Shown in pieces: positions 5,312 to 7,085 of a stretch of 7,085 nucleotides of DNA. How positions within the stretch are numbered: position 1 is the stretch's first letter; each line of letters opens with the position of its first letter. Position numbers and translations under genes: made by a program. The stretch spans positions 1-7,085 of the forward strand of contig JAEYZB010000164.1 of NCBI GenBank assembly GCA_023428205.1, read 5' to 3'. The notes beneath the pieces are model-generated. The model made no database searches. It had not been told where the DNA came from and saw only the letters and a program-made list of their open reading frames with translations. This DNA comes from Bacteroidota bacterium. Its GTDB lineage: Bacteria > Bacteroidota > Bacteroidia > Chitinophagales > LD1.

Positions 5312-5319
5312 TACTTTTA
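5312..5319 (+). promoter_or_regulatory. Weak candidate -7 box for the beta-barrel / yidD operon
   Basis: TACTTTTA differs from TAnnTTTG only in the last base and lies 23 nt before the ATG at 5342, matching the spacing seen at serS and the PTPS gene. CTTTCG at 5289-5294, about 17 nt upstream, could act as a poor -33 element. It is the best promoter candidate in the 84-nt gap after the aminotransferase. Confidence 0.28.
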
Positions 5320-5341
5320 GCACGAATTTTTAAAACACATT

Positions 5342-6067
5342 ATGAAGCGAATACTTTCTGTTGCATTTCTTTTCATCGCATTAGGTGCATTTTCGCAGGG
5401 AGCGGAATCCATTAAAGCAACGAATGATTCCATCAATAATGCTCCGAAAAAAAACTATGCAAAACGCATTTATAAAGTAGCGAAAGATCGCATTGTGCTT
5501 GATTTGAACGGCACAAACTGGATTCACAATGTACCTGGCTTGAAAACAAAATGGTATTCGCGCGGATTCAACTTTTATTTCATGTACGATTTCCAAATCA
5601 AGAAATCGTTTTTCAGTATCGCACCGGGACTGGGCGTAAGTCAAACAAACGTTTATCACCGTTCTTTAATGACCGACTCTGCATCGACAGGTATCAAGTT
5701 TACACCGCTTACCAACCCTGACAACTACAAAACCAACAAACTGACGATGACCTATCTTGAAATTCCGGTGGAATTTCGTTTCCGCACCAAACCGGATAAG
5801 TTGGATAATATGTGGAAGTTTGTCGTTGGTTTCAAAGCAGGGATTCGCGTAGATGGTTACACCAAATACACGCTTAAAGACCCGAAACAAACGGTTATTC
5901 AAAAACCGTACGCGGATTTGAATTTGTGGCGTTGCGGCCCGACTGTGCGTATCGGCTATTCCAGTTTCAATCTCACCGCTTACTACGGAGTATTGAGCAT
6001 TTTCAAAAACAACAGAGGACCGAAAGTGAACGAATTTTCTGTAGGGATTTCGTTTAACGGATTGTAG
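5342..6067 (+). CDS. Outer-membrane beta-barrel protein (OMP_b-brl_2-like)
   Basis: This 241-aa protein starts with a clear signal peptide ([18 protein letters not shown], cut before Q19, a common Bacteroidota site). The mature part has a short linker, then alternating hydrophobic/polar strands rich in Tyr, Phe and Gly: [82 protein letters not shown]. The last strand ends [13 protein letters not shown], with the final hydrophobic residue expected for BAM-dependent insertion. The [11 protein letters not shown] strand is typical of the PorT-like / OMP_b-brl_2 superfamily. I would not call it PorT itself, as the match looks generic. An 8- to 10-stranded barrel in the outer membrane of unknown role is the safe reading. 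It is followed after 16 nt by yidD, so the two are probably cotranscribed. Confidence 0.88.
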   Translation: MKRILSVAFLFIALGAFSQGAESIKATNDSINNAPKKNYAKRIYKVAKDRIVLDLNGTNWIHNVPGLKTKWYSRGFNFYFMYDFQIKKSFFSIAPGLGVSQTNVYHRSLMTDSASTGIKFTPLTNPDNYKTNKLTMTYLEIPVEFRFRTKPDKLDNMWKFVVGFKAGIRVDGYTKYTLKDPKQTVIQKPYADLNLWRCGPTVRIGYSSFNLTAYYGVLSIFKNNRGPKVNEFSVGISFNGL

Positions 6068-6081
6068 AAATTCAACCCTTC

Positions 6082-6099
6082 AAATGGGTGAAAAAAACG
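6082..6099 (-). repeat. 18-nt match to the tail of repeat A, over the yidD start codon
   Basis: The + strand AAATGGGTGAAAAAAACG here is the exact reverse complement of 1553-1570 in repeat A copy 1. It includes the yidD ATG (6084-6086) and encodes MGEKN. The flanks do not match, so this is either a tail fragment of the repeat or an A-run-assisted coincidence. Confidence 0.4.
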
Positions 6100-6326
6100 A
6101 GTACGTGAAAAATCCGATTACTTATTTGCTGAAACTTTTGGTAAGAGGCTATCAATTAATTATCTCCCCCAATTTACCGAACTCATGTCGCTACACCCCT
6201 ACTTGTAGCCAATACACCCTGGAAGCTTTGGGAAAATACGGAGCAATCAAAGGAACCTATTTAGGAGTGAAACGTATTTTGCGCTGTCATCCTTGGGGTG
6301 GACACGGCTACGATCCCGTTCCTTAA
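6084..6326 (+). CDS. yidD: Membrane protein insertion efficiency factor YidD
   Basis: YidD is a small, membrane-associated protein thought to assist YidC-dependent insertion of inner-membrane proteins. At 80 aa it has the family size. All hallmarks are present: the amphipathic N-terminal helix [18 protein letters not shown] (12-29), the cysteine motif [20 protein letters not shown] (34-53), the stretch [11 protein letters not shown] (61-71) and the ending GGHGYDPVP (72-80). The three conserved cysteines C35, C41 and C68 are retained. In many bacteria yidD lies between rnpA and yidC; here it follows an outer-membrane beta-barrel gene by 16 nt, so it is out of that operon, as is frequent in Bacteroidota. 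The first ~8 residues (MGEKNEYV) are not conserved in the family and overlap a match to the local repeat. ATG at 6084 is the only suitable start after the upstream stop. Confidence 0.97.
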   Translation: MGEKNEYVKNPITYLLKLLVRGYQLIISPNLPNSCRYTPTCSQYTLEALGKYGAIKGTYLGVKRILRCHPWGGHGYDPVP

Positions 6327-6377
6327 AAACAACCATTCTACATTAATTTCTATCTTCGCTACATAACATAATCGGTA

Positions 6378-7085
6378 GTGAAATATTTCTATACTATACT
6401 TTTTCTCTGTGTTGCGCAAGTGTTGTGTGCACATTCCGATTGCACAAACTGCGGTCTATATTTCATCGAAAACAAGGGACAGTGGGAAAACAAAATTCAC
6501 TACAAATCAGACTTTGGAGGTGGCGGAATTTTCTTTGAAAACGACCGAGTAACGTTCGCACTTTGTAATGCTGAACAAAAACGCAAGGTTTTGCACCATG
6601 CAAATCGTCCGGCTGACGAAGTGGGTGATGCTTCGGCAAGCTCAGCAACCAAAAACGAGCAGGTGCCGTTTCACGCATATCAGATGATTTTTGAGAATGC
6701 TTCTTCTCAAACAAAAATGCAAGCCGATGAAGTGCTGTCGGAATATTTCAACTATTTTCTCGGGAGCGACAAAAGCAAATGGAAAGGGCATTGCCAGGCG
6801 TTTCGCAAAGTGATTTATCGCAATTTATATGACGGCATTGATGCAGAATATTATTCGCAGGAGGTTGGTTTGAAATATGACTTATATGTAAAACCGAATG
6901 CAGATAATTCGCAGAATGCGACTCGCTATGAAGGATTAGAAAATCTGAAAATCGACAAAAAAGGCAATCTGGTTTTGGCTTTGGCTATTGGTGATATTCT
7001 CGAACAAAAACCATACGCCTATCAAATCATCAATGGAGAAAAACAAGAAGTGTCCTGCGCTTTCGTATTAGACGAAGAAACGAAA
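6378..7085 (+). CDS. Large secreted protein with DUF7948-type N-terminus (partial, GTG start)
   Basis: The frame opens after TAA at 6369-6371 and stays open for 236 codons to the window edge; the 3' end is missing. GTG at 6378 is the only plausible start and yields a signal peptide (MKYFYTILFLCVAQVLCA, cut near residue 18). The domain follows at once: LYFIENKGQWENKI (27-40), GGGGIFFENDRVTFAL, then FLGSDKSKW (127-135), NLYDGIDAEYYSQEVGLKYDLYVKPNAD (149-176), YEGLENLKI and GDILEQKPYAYQIINGEKQEV (205-225). This arrangement (FIENKGQW ... LYDGID..Y....GLKYD) is the DUF7948 / SBBP-associated N-terminus of large Bacteroidota cell-surface proteins, often with PKD, SBBP or gliding-motility C-terminal domains and export by type IX secretion. 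Those later domains are outside the window. A repeat-like core lies in frame at residues 85-91. It starts 51 nt after yidD. Confidence 0.85.
   Translation, partial: MKYFYTILFLCVAQVLCAHSDCTNCGLYFIENKGQWENKIHYKSDFGGGGIFFENDRVTFALCNAEQKRKVLHHANRPADEVGDASASSATKNEQVPFHAYQMIFENASSQTKMQADEVLSEYFNYFLGSDKSKWKGHCQAFRKVIYRNLYDGIDAEYYSQEVGLKYDLYVKPNADNSQNATRYEGLENLKIDKKGNLVLALAIGDILEQKPYAYQIINGEKQEVSCAFVLDEETK
6630..6650 (-). repeat. Repeat-A-like core inside the secreted-protein gene
   Basis: CTTCGGCAAGCTCAG at 6631-6645 differs by one base from CTTCGACAAGCTCAG, the reverse complement of the core of repeat A (4203-4217 region). It is followed by CAACC, an extension I recall from related dispersed repeats. 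It lies in frame and encodes ASASSAT between two conserved parts of the domain. It may be a fragment or a relative of the repeat rather than a full copy. Confidence 0.5.

Noticed and set aside
5342..6067. Calling the beta-barrel protein PorT (type IX secretion)
   Set aside because: It shares the general barrel superfamily and size, but I see no PorT-specific feature and no por/spr genes nearby.

Overview
This window looks like ordinary chromosome of a member of the Bacteroidota. The evidence is a BatC-like protein tail, a 'FIENKGQW' (DUF7948-type) N-terminus typical of large secreted Bacteroidota proteins, and a small outer-membrane beta-barrel ending in SVGISFNGL. Starts have A-rich leaders without Shine-Dalgarno sites, and several genes are preceded by the Bacteroidota -7 box TAnnTTTG. 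Base composition is moderately AT-rich and similar throughout. I see no phage, CRISPR, tRNA, rRNA or transposase gene.

Layout. The 3' end of a TPR/BatC-like gene (1-159, +) is followed by serS, a complete seryl-tRNA synthetase (225-1496, +). Convergent to serS is a leftward block of three genes: an OsmC-family protein (1569-1949), a pirin (2038-2916) and a 6-pyruvoyl-tetrahydropterin synthase-family enzyme (2999-3412). An Hsp20 small heat-shock protein (3616-4059, +) diverges from this block and ends at a strong intrinsic terminator (4129-4167). The stretch 4060-4429 has no gene and holds that terminator, a dispersed repeat, a nested inverted repeat and a degenerate 7-bp-periodic spacer. Then come a class IV PLP aminotransferase (4430-5257), an outer-membrane beta-barrel protein (5342-6067), yidD (6084-6326) and the start of a large secreted protein that initiates at GTG (6378 to the window end). 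All four are on +.

Functionally these are mostly independent housekeeping or stress genes: translation (serS), protein folding and oxidative stress (Hsp20, OsmC, possibly pirin), pterin and amino-acid chemistry, and envelope biogenesis (beta-barrel, YidD, secreted protein). Only the beta-barrel gene and yidD are close enough (16 nt) to be clearly cotranscribed.

I found no convincing undescribed multi-gene system. The most interesting material is the repeat ecology. A 71-bp terminator-like hairpin repeat occurs twice, and one copy reaches into the osmC stop codon. An 18-nt match to the tail of this repeat spans the yidD start codon. Its core (CTTCGRCAAGCTCAG) appears in frame inside the last coding region. 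Beside the second copy sits a perfect 25-bp inverted repeat whose arms are themselves hairpins. The pterin synthase also carries the CxxxxxHGH spacing of animal-type PTPS rather than that of QueD.
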